Below the pieces are notes generated by a model that saw only the letters and a program-made list of their open reading frames with translations, made no database searches and was not told the DNA's origin. A stretch of 64,000 bases of DNA from Pichia kudriavzevii. Lineage: Eukaryota > Ascomycota > Pichiomycetes > Pichiales > Pichiaceae. The stretch is taken from contig NC_042506.1 in NCBI RefSeq assembly GCF_003054445.1, positions 1,433,501 through 1,497,500 on the forward strand. Reading direction: 5' to 3'. Shown here piece after piece: positions 40,100 through 54,100 of the stretch; position 1 is the stretch's first letter, and each line of letters opens with the position of its first letter. The translations under genes and the position numbers were made by a program.

Positions 40100-43000
40100 C
40101 TAGTAGACATCCAATGTATCGTTTGTTTCATCGATACCAGCTATACCGATAATCTCGGTCAGTCTACTTCTTGCTTCAGCTATCATTCTTGGGGGTACCT
40201 TGGGAAACTGTTTATCCGCTTGTAAGGATCTTCTAAGCCATCTGACATTGATTACTCTATCCTTTTTATTCGTTTTCGGTAAATCAACTTCGTAGGCGTT
40301 GTCTGATATCTTCTTGACAACCTTGTAGGGTCCGTAGTATACCGGTTGTATTTTGTAATACAATCTATCACTACCGTATGCATCTTTGTGCAATAGTATC
40401 CAATCTCCAACTTCAAATGTCTCGTACACTCTCGACTTATTATGCTGTATTTCCTGGCTTCTTTGCGCTTCAATCATGTTTTCTTTCACATTTTCCATGA
40501 TGACTTTCATTTCTAATGCGAATTCTTCAGCTTTATTGCTGTACCTTCTACTTGAAACACGACTGCTAGAAATAAACATTGGCGAGTCTGGTAAGTAACC
40601 ATAGCAAACTTCAAATGGTGATGAACTTATCGAGACTTGATGGGAACTGTTGTAGGCAAATTCGGCCATTGACAACCATTTGTCTCAACTGTAGAGATCG
40701 TTACTCGCATAATTCCTTAGTAATTGGTTTAAGATTCTATTTTTTCTTCCACTCTGGCCATCTGTTTGAGGGTGATTAGTGGTTGAGAAGAGTGATGATG
40801 TACCAAGAATTCTATGTCATTATCTGAAACCATTCTTTTTGGAATCCCATGTAATTTAAAACAATTTTCTACCATCAATTTCGCACATTGCTCTGCGGTT
40901 GCAGTTTTCCTAGTGGGGATGAAATGTGCCATCTTCGTGAATCTATCCACCACTACCAAAATCATATCGTGTCCATTTTTGCATCTGGGGACACCTTTGA
41001 CGAAATCCAAACTGATGTCTGTCCATCTTCCTTCAGGAATTGGAAGAGGGGAAAATAATCCTCTTTGACCAGTTGTCTCGGGTTTGGTTTTCTGGCAAAC
41101 CGTACATCTTTGACAATATCCCTTCACGCTTTTTAGCATATTTGACCAGTAAAACATAGGGTGAAGTCTCATGTATGTTTTGAAATACCCGAAATGACCA
41201 GCAGAGTTACCGTCATGAGCGTTACCAATAATTTCCTGAACCAACTTAGACTTAGGGGAGACTACTATTCTTCGATCATTTTCTCCTTTAACCACCAAGA
41301 AATATAATAAATTATCCTCAATTGAATAATGTTTAGTGTAGTTATGGATTGACTTCGGGATCGACAAATTTTCTTTTAAAATGTCGTATATCTCCTTAAT
41401 TTCGTTGTCTTCTTCGTATGACTGGATAATCCGTTCTATCACTTCATGGTTTGGTGTTAACACCTATTTTATTGTGTTGATACTAACTTCATTTTCCTCG
41501 TCTGGGTACCTAGACAAAGCGTCTGCTACTGAATTAGTAGGACCTCAAGTATTGAATTTTGAAATCGTAATCAGCTAATCCTAGGAATGATTGAGCATCT
41601 TTGGCATTTTTCGGAATTGGCCAACTCTTGATTTTGTCTATCTTAGCAGGGTCAGTCTGGATACCTCTGCTTGAAATGAGATGTCCTAAGAAACCTAAGG
41701 TTTTGAAGTAAAATGAGCATTTCTTTTCTTCGCAATCAGCTTATTTCTCCTGAGCAATTCCAATATTTTTCTAATGTGACTGTAGTGTTCTTCGACAGTC
41801 TTTGAGTAAATTATAATATCATCCAGGTACACCTGAACAAATTGGTTCAAATAAGGTGCTAGAATCCTATTCATCATTCTTTGAAAAGTACTAGGGGCGT
41901 TGGTTAAACCGTAAGGCATCACAACCCACTCGTAGTGACCGTAATCTGTGGAAAATGCTATTTTTTCAATATCATCTTCTGCGATTCTGACCTGAAAGTA
42001 ACCTGACATCAAATCCAACTTGGAAAATACTGAAGCTCCTCCAAAAAATGTGATTAATTTGTCGATTCGTGGTATTGGGAACTTGTCTTTTACCGTATTG
42101 TTATTCAGTAACCCATAGTCAACACACATTTTCATACTACCATCTTTCTTCTGGAACAAGTAACAAAAAACTATTGAAAGAACTAGGGGCAGACTTGATA
42201 AAGGCTAGTTTCAACAGTTCATCAACCTGTTTATTCAGTTCTTGTTTCTCTGAATAGCTTGATTTGTACTGGCGTCTGTATGTACTCTTGGTAGGTTCAA
42301 TGAGTATAATTCTGTGAGTCAAATCCCTTTGGGGAGGTAAACTGGTGGGTTGGTCATTGGTCACCACATCTCTAAATTTTTCATGAATTTTATTTCTAAT
42401 TCCAACAACACCACCGTAAGGTTCTTCTAAAACATTATTATTTTCTTTTTCTTCAACTGACTGCACAAACACTAATAATGGATAATTATCAACATTCTTT
42501 AAATTTCTTCTGACTGCACGCATAGATTTAATAGCTATAAGTTCATTTTCTTTTGTTTCTTCTAAGTCATTTCCGTTATTTAATTTTATTTCTTTTTGAT
42601 ATCTGGGATTTCAGGAGTTTCCGTTTCCTTTTCGATATTTTCCCAGTCAACTTTATTTCCATGATCTTTAACAAATGGGAAACCTAATATCATTTTATGG
42701 TTGATATCCTCTAAGACTAAGAACCTAATATTCTCATTTTGCCATTCGTCTCTTAGCTTGAACTACAGTTTTGTTTTTTCTACTGAAGGTAGACTTGTAG
42801 CAATATTGTGATCAACTACCTTTATGGCCTCTAATTAGTTTATTTTCTTTGGCCCGTTTTTTACCACCATAACCAGCACTATATAATCTAATAAAATTTT
42901 AGCTCCATTTAAAACCTTCCAAGTTCCGACCAAGGCATAATCTGTACTTTATGTCGAGAAAGATAATTAAAACAGTAACCAATAAAACCACAGCCCTCTT

Positions 43001-43230
43001 TATCAGTTTCAAAGATGCCATTCAGGCCTAGTTAGCTGATTTATCAAATTCAGGATTTAGCTATTTCTAAATTTTGATAGTAAAGTTTATATTTGTTTTT
43101 GTTTAAAAGCGATCCCGCATGTCTATTTAGCTCAGTGTACAACTGATATTCCTGTAACTGTACCAGGTGATTTTGATTTCCATTGTCCTTCATATGTTCT
43201 TTTATATAGGCTCTTTCAAAAACGGTTCAA
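40100..43230 (-). mobile_element. Ty3/gypsy (Metaviridae) fossil A
   Basis: Minus-strand remnant of a Ty3/gypsy pol region, with a possible gag tail at its right end (about 43.1-43.2 kb). A reverse transcriptase part lies at about 41.7-42.5 kb with the YLDDIIIYS active-site motif. An integrase lies at about 40.1-41.46 kb, with an HHCC zinc region, a catalytic core containing DISLDFVKG, and a C-terminal GPYKVVKKI segment; no chromodomain is evident. Roughly five or more breaks. LTRs not found by eye, so the outer limits are approximate. It differs from fossil B in sequence, so it is a separate family or an old lineage. Non-functional. Confidence 0.85.
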
Positions 43231-46200
43231 CTGATAACATCACGATGGATATCTAAAGTGGAATTAATAGATCAAAGCAAGAGAGGATTTCCAAGGAATA
43301 GGGCAATTCTAGTATAGGAAGACTGTGGATTGTCGAGACAAACAAAAGTTGAGTTGTGAACCTTTTGTTTATGAGAAGTTCAATTCGCACTCCTTTTCTT
43401 TACAAGCTTGGGAATTCAGATAGAGATAATACCTACATCTACTGAATATTAAGTGAACCAAAAATCACTGTAACAGCACTCAGTCAACTAAAGTCGACTG
43501 TTTAAGCTCCTCTTTAGAAAGCCCCACTCGTCTCTAAATTAGTTTCTATGCTATAAGCATCAGAGAGCTCCTCTAAGAATGTAAGAAAAGTGAAAAGCTT
43601 CTTTTGGTCTGATAGTTTTTTAATTAAACAGTTCAGTAACAGAAAAACTCGTTTTGAGCTTTTCCTTGTTAATCCACGACTTTTGGATATACATTATATG
43701 CTGTAGGTCCTTTGTAATAACAATAGCTATTTTGGCATCGAGTTGTACAAGTTGACATTTCGTTTTATGTTGCTATTATTTAATAATATTAAGTGTTTCT
43801 TATCAAATGTATATAACCTTTGTCGGATGAATAACGAACCAAGTTACAAACCTAGCAATTGGACTCTTTCCGCTAGCCTTTGCTGGTTGACTTGAGAAGG
43901 TAGTTTTTCATGATAAGTTGCACCCTGGCCATCTCTATGAAAATCAATATTTCAATAATCTTATATACACTTATAATGAACGCGCATTACTCAGACAAAG
44001 AAACAAGGACTTCTTGGAATTCCAAGTTGTGGTTGTTCAATTGAATCTTTATGTTTGACTTCTTCTTTATCCGCTTTATAGAAAACTTCCTGGGACAACA
44101 AGGTTCGAACAAGAACATGAACAAGAACATGAACTTTTGCTCAATTAAACCCATTTGCTCTAATTCATTAATGAAGTGAAAAAATAGGATTGGAAAGGTT
44201 TTTCGCTAGAGAAATCGCTTTTCTCAGCAGTCTTAAGTATCTGGCAATCACTGTGGTTCCCTTTGGTTTCAAAGTGTACAATCGTTACCTCATAAAAGTT
44301 TTCAGTATGAATGAAATGATGTTTACTAGGGAACATAAACCATTGGGATCTTTCTAGACTTAAACTGCCTTTTAAAAGCTGGGCCTTCAGAAACGATTCA
44401 TCATAGGGAGTTTTGGAGCTTCCTTGGATGTGCTCCTTATGTAAACTATTCCTTAGTTCTCAAAAAAAAAAGCAAAAAGAACTGTAGTGATTTAACATCA
44501 TCTGTAGGAATCTTTAGCTACATCTCTTCTCAGTTTTGTTCAATATGACTTTGTTTTGGAGATTAGCCTGTTTCTAAAAGTAAACGTAGTTATGTTTCAA
44601 GGTGCTTTAGACAGCTTAGGGAGTGGATTTTCTGGAGATATGGCTTGCGCATGTCATGTGCCGAGTAGTCACCACGGGTCACCTCCTGGAAAAGTATAAA
44701 CACGATCTCAAACTCGATTGGTTCTGAAAGGTTTTCATATGATAAGCTAAAAAATGGTTTTCGCGTTAAAGCTAGAATTGTCTGATTTCCTTCATCGATG
44801 TGAAGTGATCCAGTCTGACCACGCATAAAATCCGGAATGGAAATCACACCAAAAGATGAGGAAATATCCAATTATGCTTAAATTGTCAACTCAAACACAA
44901 GATGTCGCAGCAAACATTTGACGGGCTTGTAGGCTTTAAAACCAAGAATTCTGAAATAAAAACAGTACTAATTAGAACTTTATCATGAAGACACATGTAT
45001 CATTTAATGCTCGACACCAGGTGATGACAAACAGCACCTCTCTGGTGAAAGGGATACAACAGTTCTGCCTTATCTATCTGAAAATAAAGGTGGAGTTTGT
45101 ATTAGGAAAGAAAAAACATCGAGTTTATGTTGATTCCTGATATTGTGAATGGAGTTGTACAATTTGATTAAAAGCCAGGTTTGAGTAGCATCCAACTAAT
45201 CTCTGGTGTGGCTATCAAACCAATGTGTTTTTGGAATTGATGCTGCATTCAACGTGTCAACATGCCAAGATTTTACGGCAAAAAACTATCAACCCTGAAA
45301 AAGATCTTGGTTGTGTGGGTGTTGACATATTGACAAGGATTGGGTGAGAAAGAAATAATATTAAGTGTAAACCGCAGCAAACAGTTTTGTCTCTCCATCA
45401 TACACTACATATTTGATAATGTTTTACTTGCCAATGATGAGGATATATTTGACAGTATCTATTATATCTTGTATGAGGCGAGATGGAAAAGAAAAGACTA
45501 TTAATCTAAGCTTTGACAGTATGTTACCTATATCGTTAGGGGCTGATATCGAACCAGTCTTTAATGTAAAAACCTTACTTTAAATTACTTAAATTCAAGA
45601 GATGGAAGAGATGGAAGAAACCACTGGAAAGGCTGAGCTTGATCAGACCAATTAAAAAAGACGGATATTTATCTCAGACAACTGACACTATACTATATAG
45701 AACACGGGATTATAGATGTGCTTAAAAACGAAGTAAAAGATATTGGGTACGAGCAGTTGTTGAGACCAAAGACGGCCACCAGCATCCATCCATTGAAAAG
45801 TCAAAACACTCAAAAGAAAAGAGTTACTGGTATTAGAAGCAGAGATTTATTTGAAATTATATTGTTGGAGCCAAAGTCTATAGTTCCAGATCAATGGAAA
45901 TTGGACAGTGTGTTTATTGGGTATAGAAAGAAATGTCTTATTTACGTCTATAATGTTGGGTTGTTCCCTGCCATAATTTGGTTGCTATCGTTAATATTAG
46001 TCATTGTTAAGCAGCATTGCTTAAATATACTTTTTCTATAACTATATGGCGGTTTATAGTACAACATTCTAAGGATTCTTGAACTTTGGAAATCACCTCT
46101 GGAGCTTTTAAGATGCATCAGCATGTCTCATTCATCTGCAATATATCATGTGACCATGCTTTATGCTCAGGGAGAGTAGGGTATTTAGGATTTGATGAAC

Positions 46201-46446
46201 CGTATAGAACTATAAAATTCTGCAACTATTCTCATGTTATATGCTGTTATATAAGCTCTACAAGTACAGATAACGCGTTTGCTTGAATTTTGTTCGTGCA
46301 GGAGTGTTTGTTATTTGATTAAGATGAGAAGAGAATCTATTATGTTTATCCTAAAGTTAGCCTAAATCTCGTTGCCCGAATGTTTACCGTGTAAAAGCTA
46401 CTTTTTTTACCACTTGGAGCATCATTTTAGGGTTGTTCTGTAAGCA
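43231..46446. other. Gene desert left of the inverted repeat
   Basis: 3.2 kb of AT-rich DNA. It contains one broken plus-strand gene at 45.6-46.04 kb (separate entry) and an unrecognised 93-codon minus-strand frame (44590-44871). The left repeat arm may extend further left into this stretch, but its partner lies beyond the window, so this cannot be tested here. Confidence 0.5.
45602..46041 (+). pseudogene. Broken unrecognised gene with C-terminal membrane span
   Basis: A short frame from ATG 45602 (MEEMEETTGKAELDQT) stops after 17 codons. An overlapping frame continues from about 45643 to 46041, with protein-like content: DQLKKTDIYLRQLTLYYIEHG, then a polar middle, then a hydrophobic C-terminal span (VGLFPAIIWLLSLILVIV). 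Conceptually this is one protein of about 140 residues with a frameshift near 45,640-45,650. I do not recognise the family; a subtelomeric or pericentromeric membrane-protein relic is a guess. It lies about 400 bp outside the minimum left repeat arm. Confidence 0.35.
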
Positions 46447-48905
46447 GCTTAAGGTTATGTAAGGTCAAGTTTTTCTTGCCATTAGGGGACTTAGAATTGT
46501 TGAGAGTTAAAGAAGAAACGTAGTGTTATGTTTATGTTGAGAAATTCAACATTGACCTGAAAAAGACCCTAGTACATTGACTTACATAAACTAAACTAGA
46601 TCATAATCGACAACGTTAGCTGGGAAGTTAGCTAGATTTCAACAAAAAACTTAGTATAAACAATAAGTAAACCTTATAAATTATTGTTTTTTTGCTCTCA
46701 GAGCAAATGGTAAGTTGCACGCCCTTATACATACGCAAAATACATTAAACTCTTATAGAAAAAAAAAACTTGTGCTCTTAAAGGTCGGCCTAACAATCTT
46801 GCAAATAGCTATTTGGGCCAATAACACAACAATGCTCTGATAATTCAGAAGAGTTCTGGTTGTTTGCAGAGGACTAGCCTCTTAATTATCAAAAGCATTT
46901 TGCCTGTTATTGTGGAACAATCATTAGCAATGTAATACATAAATCCTTTTGTTGCATTCTACTAAATTAAGCTGTTATTCACTCACATGACTCTACCCTT
47001 AGCAGCTGCTTGAATTCCATGTGTTGGATTTTCTTAGTATACGTTTCTACTAACTTCAGCAACGTCTAACCGTTTACCCTTATGCTTTGCATCAAATGAC
47101 GGAGTCTCTGCAGCCTTTTCTGGATTCAGCTTTGGACTATGTGATTGCTGTCCCTTATGTTCCAGTTTTTTTCTTTTCATTTATTTGTTCGTTACCTACC
47201 CGTCCTTGAGCATTTTCATCAAAAGAAATCCGTGTGTGACTATTCCTCTTATAGTACATGATTTAAATATATGAGACCCCCGTTAAAACAGCACTGTCTA
47301 AAGGATGCTTAAATAATAGATTCTAATCACCAACTTGTTTGTACTCTCAGTTCAATGGTCCCTCTATCAGGGCTGACTCACCATGCTTAATAAACATAAC
47401 GCTAATTTCAACATTATCCCACACATTGGAGTTTTTTTTTCCATCAAAAAAATAATATATAAATAGCTTTCTTAGATTAGTGTATTCTTTTTCGCCTAAT
47501 ATTTGTGATGAGCTAAAAGATAGATCGATAAGGTCTAGCAAGAAAAGAGTCATTTAGTTCTCAAAGGTAACTGTTTTTTTTTTTCATGTCACAATGACCA
47601 ATATTTAAAGTCGCTGATCTTGAAATTGCAAAAAAAAAAAGAAACACTATTCAACTAACACATACAACCTTTTTGTACATAAAAACAAGTAGCTTTTTCA
47701 AACAGCTACTTAAAATTCAGCTACATCGTGAAACTATTGGCTTTTCAGCTAGTTTGGTCCGACTGGAAACGTACGTCCTTTATAATTTTTTGTTGGACTT
47801 TTCTACTGGAGAATCTGAATTTCGAGACCAAGTATTTAATTATATGTCCAAAAAGAACGTAATAATCTGGAAGTACGTCTTTACTACTCAAATTTTCAAA
47901 CTTAATTTTACTGTGTGTATTGGATGAATCTTCCATAAATACAGTACTTTGTAAAACTAGAACTCTCTAAGATCCTGCATTTTCCCAGTTTAAAATATGT
48001 ACGGGTTGAAAACAGAAGAGTAATAGCCGTCTAACAAACTTTTGATATCCCTAAAGAAAACATTTCTACGACAATATTATTTGTAATATTGGATAGCTTC
48101 CATTTCCGATCTTTTGCCGCACGAAACTCAAATCAAAAACATACAATTTTTGTAATGCAATAATGTAATCTTGATAATTTCTAAAAAAAACACCCAAAAG
48201 GTTTCATTGATCCATTCTGTAGGAATAAATCAGAAAAAAACATGTGCTTCTTTCTAAACTTTATCAAAATATTTGTCAAGCTATAGTTTTTATAGACACT
48301 CTTCTTTTTTCTTTCTCTCCACAGTCTAATCTACCAAACATTTTCTTAGAGAGTTATAATAAATGTCAAAACTCTATACAGACAATTATGTATGACTGTT
48401 ATGCCTTTTCCTGAACTTATTTAAACAGTATGTTTCAGAAAACGTTTTGCGGCAAAGTCGAATTCGTGGTTCGCTTAGTTTATATTTCATGTGGAAGTCA
48501 TGTAAGCCTCTTGTTATAGGATAGTAAACGCCGGCTGTTTTAAACAGGAAGGCTATAGCTTAAGGAATATCGTGCATCCATAAAATCATTTCTGTAAGGG
48601 CTCATATATAAGAAGTTGACGTCAACGAAAAATCAATCAATAGGTGCAAATGGAACATTACGAAGTGATCTATCGACCAGCAAGAAAAGTTTGCACCTTA
48701 TGAGTATCCGGCAATTTCTCGGATTTTCATGTTTAGATCTCGTTGCAAATTTTCACTAAAGAGTGCTATGTCGAAACAGTGCTGAGGGTAATTTTTACAA
48801 TTACCTAGAGGGTAAGATTAGGTACTAAGATGTGATGTCACTTTCAGAAATAGTGCTCACTTAAAGTTGTGTAACTGGCGATGGTTTCATTCGAAGCAAA
48901 CTATA
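46447..48905 (+). repeat. Left inverted-repeat arm, outer part
   Basis: Reverse complement of 61548-64000, with coordinates summing to about 110,446-110,453 throughout. By eye I noticed about ten substitutions or single-base indels over 2.46 kb, hence roughly 99.5% identity. Open frames of 68 codons (47347-47553, minus) and 84 codons (47673-47927, plus) occur identically in the right arm; the identity reflects arm homogenisation, not selection on proteins, and I do not call them genes. The partner sequence is cut by the window end, so the arm may extend left of 46447. Confidence 0.95.
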
Positions 48906-50969
48906 GTACATGTGCATTTAAACCAGAAAGAGTACGATTCTTTTTAACTTTTGAGCATCTTTCATGATTGATCCGGCATAGTTTCGTTATCAGATTCAAC
49001 ACTGTAGATAGTTAACAATAGGCCAATTTCAGGATCAGTATTCATTTCTGATTGTTTGACAGCTATATTAAGACCTATGTTCTGAGTTAAGCACAGAAAT
49101 AACAATTAAAATTTATATCAGCATTAGTTATGGAAGACACCCTCAGTCATCATGGCACCAAAACAAAGATTAATAAGAAACCAGTTCAACTCCAACTGAA
49201 TCTATTGATATCGATCTATATAATTTGTGGATTCTTTTTAAGTTATCCAACTGCTGGACTAAATATGGGCATCACGTCAGGAATTGTGCCTCTTGAACAC
49301 CAGTTTTTATAGAATTTACAGCTACTATAAATATCTACATTGTGGCATAACGCTATTCCTTAACCACTGTTCTCCAATGTCAACTCATCTAGTATTTTTT
49401 ATATAAAATATCATTTCTTATTTTGTTCGCGCTGTTTGCAAAGAAATTTGTTTTACTATCATAAAATTGATTAATTTGTCTCCCAAGACCTTTTACATGT
49501 ATATCATTACTATTAATGTGCTTATTCGATAGTTATCCGCATATATTCTGAGTATCATCATACTTCGCTGGAAGTTTTCCAATATATAATTTATTTTTTA
49601 GGTTCTATCGTTTTATTTACATATATATCAATGTTGTTTATTTATTGTTGATATTGAATAACTTATAAATCCATTAAAAAGGATATTGCATAATTCTCAC
49701 TATTTGGTTCTCAATGAACAGAACTTATAAATATACTTGAAGTTATTGTTTTAGTTTTCTGTATACAGTAACATTCCTAAATTCATTTAGTAAATTGAAA
49801 TTATGCCATAAATAAGTTTATCGACTCAGAGACAGCTTTATAAAGATATTCCTAATCCTCTTACTAATAAAACAAAAGTTGCATTCACTATTTTTCTGGG
49901 AGAGTCTGATTCATTTTTGTTTTTGCTCAGGAAATTTAATCGTGTTATAATATAAAAGAAGAATTTTCCTCAAGAGTACTCTTAGACATATTTATGGAGA
50001 ATGAGTTTGTTTGCCTGAATGGTAAAGTAGCTAAGAATCTATACTTTTTTCAGGGTTTTTTTTATATTGACTTAATGATTGGAATAATAAATCAGATTTG
50101 TAAAAAAATTGACGGAATTAGTTTGAGTGGCTTCCCATGTAAATATGCTCTCTATCAGATATATTAAACATGAAAATTTATTATACCTCATTGTACTCTC
50201 GACATTAGTTAAATCTCCAAGTTCTTCCTGGCGCAATATATTTATATAATCATAATGGAGCTAATGAAAAGAATCTTGCTCAAGCTTGCTATCTATTTTT
50301 TGACTACTGGATTTAGCGAAATATAAGGTTATTGCTTTACAGAGGCCTTTACAAGATGGATACTCATGAATATTAAGAGAAGCTAGATTTGCGTACTTTA
50401 TTAATGGTAGAATCTCTTAATAACAAGTATTCTTTAGTGATGAGCTAAATAAAAATTATACGTCAAATAAATGCTACACAAATTTAGTTCTTGAGAGAAT
50501 AGGAAATGTAGAGCTCGAGAAAATCGCATGAAAAGATGAAAAATGTTACGGTTGTTTATTAATCCCATTTATTTTTGGGTAACTGTTTCTTATTTTCCTA
50601 ATATTACTAGAAAAATATAATCCAGAAAGATGCTTTTGAGTTGGTTCCAGCCATGGCATCAAATATCGAAGGATTTTCTAATTAGCTCTATTTGACTAAA
50701 GCAAAACGAGAAAATACTCATCGTGTTTGTGATAGATGAAACACCTATTTTGCTTCTATTGTATTTAAGGAAATTAGAAGGTCCACTTCAACATCTAGTT
50801 GGGCCACAACCTTTCTGAATAATGCTTCTTTACCTGGTACTATAATTAGCAACCTTATACGGAATCTGTTAATGCGCACGTGCCCGAAACAAAATGTGTC
50901 AATACATTACCTTCACTTATACATTTATATTTTGTGCATGATATTTGGTTATATCTTCTAGTATCTCTT
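48906..50969. other. 2,064-bp segment present only in the left arm
   Basis: In the right arm the sequences matching 48905 and 50970 are directly joined (around 61544-61548). The segment is AT-rich, with one 60-codon frame (49130-49312) and no recognisable transposase, LTR or terminal repeat. It is either an insertion in the left arm or a deletion from the right. Short TATA/TAAATA microhomology at the junction fits a deletion equally well. Confidence 0.85.
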
Positions 50970-51146
50970 TAAATAGTTTTGTTACACCCAAGGTGACTGA
51001 ATATTCGTACCAAACAGTCCTCTAATTCATTGCTTGGGCTTCTAGACATGTCGTATGAGTCTGAGTAGTGAAAACATACGATTTACAACCCGCCCTTTAC
51101 TATTTCGCTATACACATAGGTATTGCCTGACATTATAGCATATGTC
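50970..51146 (+). repeat. Left inverted-repeat arm, inner part
   Basis: 177 bp matching the reverse complement of about 61367-61543 with about 19 differences, mostly transitions (about 89-90% identity). This is far more diverged than the outer arm. Homology fades at 51146. Confidence 0.85.
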
Positions 51147-54100
51147 GAAGTAAATATTATGGAATTTTTGTATTAATAATTTTTATTTCAAAGTAATGTG
51201 ATTTTCTAAGAGTTTGGTCAACAACGGGATCAAACAAGTAGTAAATATCCAAAGTGCTACTTTTCATTAAATTTTTTTTTTCCATTATTGACAAATCTTT
51301 TTCTTTGCACAAACAGTTCCATTTTTAAAGCATCAGGAGCAAGAACTCTTTAGCCGCTGCTTTTCAAGAGGCTGCAGGAATTTGTTAGTGTCCTTGTTCA
51401 AATGAAGAATACTAACTTCAAACGAGGAGACCTAGTTCAAAGAATTACTATTATTGAAATTGTTCAATATACATAGCTTTTGCCCTTTATATCGTACTGT
51501 ACATTTGCAAAGTTTTCAAACTAGGAAGCAGACCGTCTCTTGACTCTGTTTACAAAACCCGAAGCTATCTTTTTTAATTTTCCCTTTATGCGTAATACAA
51601 AACCTGGAAAAATAACGAGAAGTTTTTGCAATATTCGAAACTTTGCAAATTAACCCGGTCTGCAATATTTTTTGAGCAGCTTTTCACTGTTAGCTTTACT
51701 CTCTTCATTTTTGTAAACATAATGATGTCTTTAATGACTAGAAGGGGAACTTGTTATTATCGTAGCGCCACTTATCTCTACTATATTTCAGTAGTGAAAC
51801 TTTAGCCAGACAAAATTGTCCTAAACCTTTGGGATTTGTTAAAATCCCCTTTGAATTTCGTTTAACTATAAGTAATTATCCGAAGTCTACATTTACTATC
51901 ATCCATTTTTATATTGCCAAATACTTGATAGAAACTATAGATAGCTATGAAGTCTTCAACAAATCGATTTTTTCCTCATAGCTTTCTTAATAACTTGCTG
52001 TTATATATTGTAATCCCAAAATATGAAATTGTTGATTATAGCGCCCAGCTTCAAAGCCTTGACAAAAATACTGGAAATGATGCGTAAACCATTGAGCTTT
52101 GTTTTGAGAATCTTCTTTTTGTTCTTTAGAATAAAAGGAAATAACTGTTTATATTATTCTTAACAGAAGGAAAAAGAAAGAGTTGTCAACGCGTACATAT
52201 TTGTATAATAAAAGCTCCTTTTCAATAAACGTCTAAGGCGGAACTGATAGTATATTCATGCTTGAAATAATTACTTTCGGGCTATTTCCGTCCATAAAGC
52301 GTCTCTAGAGGCCAGCATTTAACTTCTTATAAAATCAAAAATGGATTACTCTTACGTGATTTAATCACCAGCTCATGGAGGTCTTTTTTTTCAATTGGGT
52401 GCTGTTTAGTAAAAAAGTTAAGTTATATTTCCAGGCGACTTTAAGAAGGCTTCGCCTACCAAACACTAACCAAAACAAATAACAGAGACATAGACCAGCG
52501 GTATTCTCTCTTTTGCCTTATGCGTGAATTACTTAACCTTGCCTCGATGTAAGCTCTATCATTTTGAACATGTTTTTTTATGTTTTTACACAGACCCAAT
52601 TTGATAAACTATAACTATATGTACACTTTATAAGCCATTGATTTTAGTGTAAACGAGATCGAAAAAGAAACAGATGCTCCTCGGTAATTTCACAGAAGTC
52701 AATATCTGTTTTTTTTTTGTACAACAATCAAGGAAAAAGTGGTTCACCGGTTTCAAATGCCAAATGCTAGAATTTGAGCGCCGAGTTTCATATTATATGA
52801 AGTTAGGTAATTCTAAAAAGTCTTTTTGCAAAATTAAGTATAAGTTTCCAAAGTACTTCGAAAATAACATTCAGCGGCGTGCAGAGACATTAGGTAAAAG
52901 TAGTCGTTTCTGGCCAATGGTATATATATTTTGATGGTTTGAAATATTTTCCTCGGTTGTTCAATTAGAAGAGTTGAATTGGGGTGTAAAACAGTATAAC
53001 ATACCTACTGATGTTATCATAAACATAATTTCCAACTCAGTAATATTTGTTTTTCTAAGAAATAGTGTATGTTCCACTTACAAACTCGACTTAAACAATT
53101 ATACTGTCGCTTAACAAAACCAGTAGTCTTTGAACTTTTTGCAAGGATAAAGTGTTTTTTTGGGAATATATTTAGACTTGAGTTTCAATGCTCTGAAAAA
53201 GGCTATCACTTTCCTATCAAGGCAGAGAACAACTACATATAGAGAAACAACATAAGTTAATGAGCATATATCAGCATCTTTGATTTAAACAGCTCTAGTA
53301 TTGGAAGCAAAAATAAAAAATATTACTGTTTTGTAGCCTATATAATGCTTGCCTACAAAATGTTTTCTGTCATAATTGTAAAAAGTTGTTTCGAATGGGC
53401 AAGCTAAGTCCCATGCCTTTTTATTTACATCAGGAATATCTTTTCCGCTTCTCTAGAGAACGAAAAGTCGTGAGCGTCATAGGTGCAGCAGAAAAATAAA
53501 AAGTCAGTAGATTGAGTAGATTTTTGTTTACTTTCCCTTGAGTACTTGCGCCCACTCAATGAGAGTTAAAGCAACTGATCATGCTGATTCTGATTGTTAA
53601 GAGAGATAATTTAAACATTGGTGAATCGAAATGCGAACATCATTATGAGCCAAATGAAGCCAAACAGACTTGATCAGGCAACCTGTCAAAATTAAGGAGT
53701 TAGTATTTACTAATGCATATGGTTGTGTTTATATTTCTTAGCATTCAAAAAGTGCACCCGTCCTTGGATATCTAGCTTAGTAGACACATGATGTTCCCTA
53801 CAAGTATCAGATTATTGCCTTGCTTAATTTAGTTTTTATGTTGTATTATATAAGTTCTTTACAAAACTCCATTTTAAATACTTCCACATAGATTTCCAAA
53901 GTAGAGTTAATACTTGTCAATATTTCCTAGTAATAACAATATCTATACCTCTCTCATCAGATTCGAGAAAATAGGAACGTTCTATGTATTATAATCATGA
54001 TTACTTTGTTGATATCAAGCTTGTTCGTGTTCTTGGATCGATTTGGCATTGTGCATTAGGCTTTGACGTAGTGACAAAGCTGCTTGGTTGAATATTCTTT

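Noticed and set aside
47347-47927. Two small frames repeated identically in both arms, looking like conserved genes
   Set aside because: The identity is explained by the near-identical DNA of the arms. No domain or ATG context supports coding.
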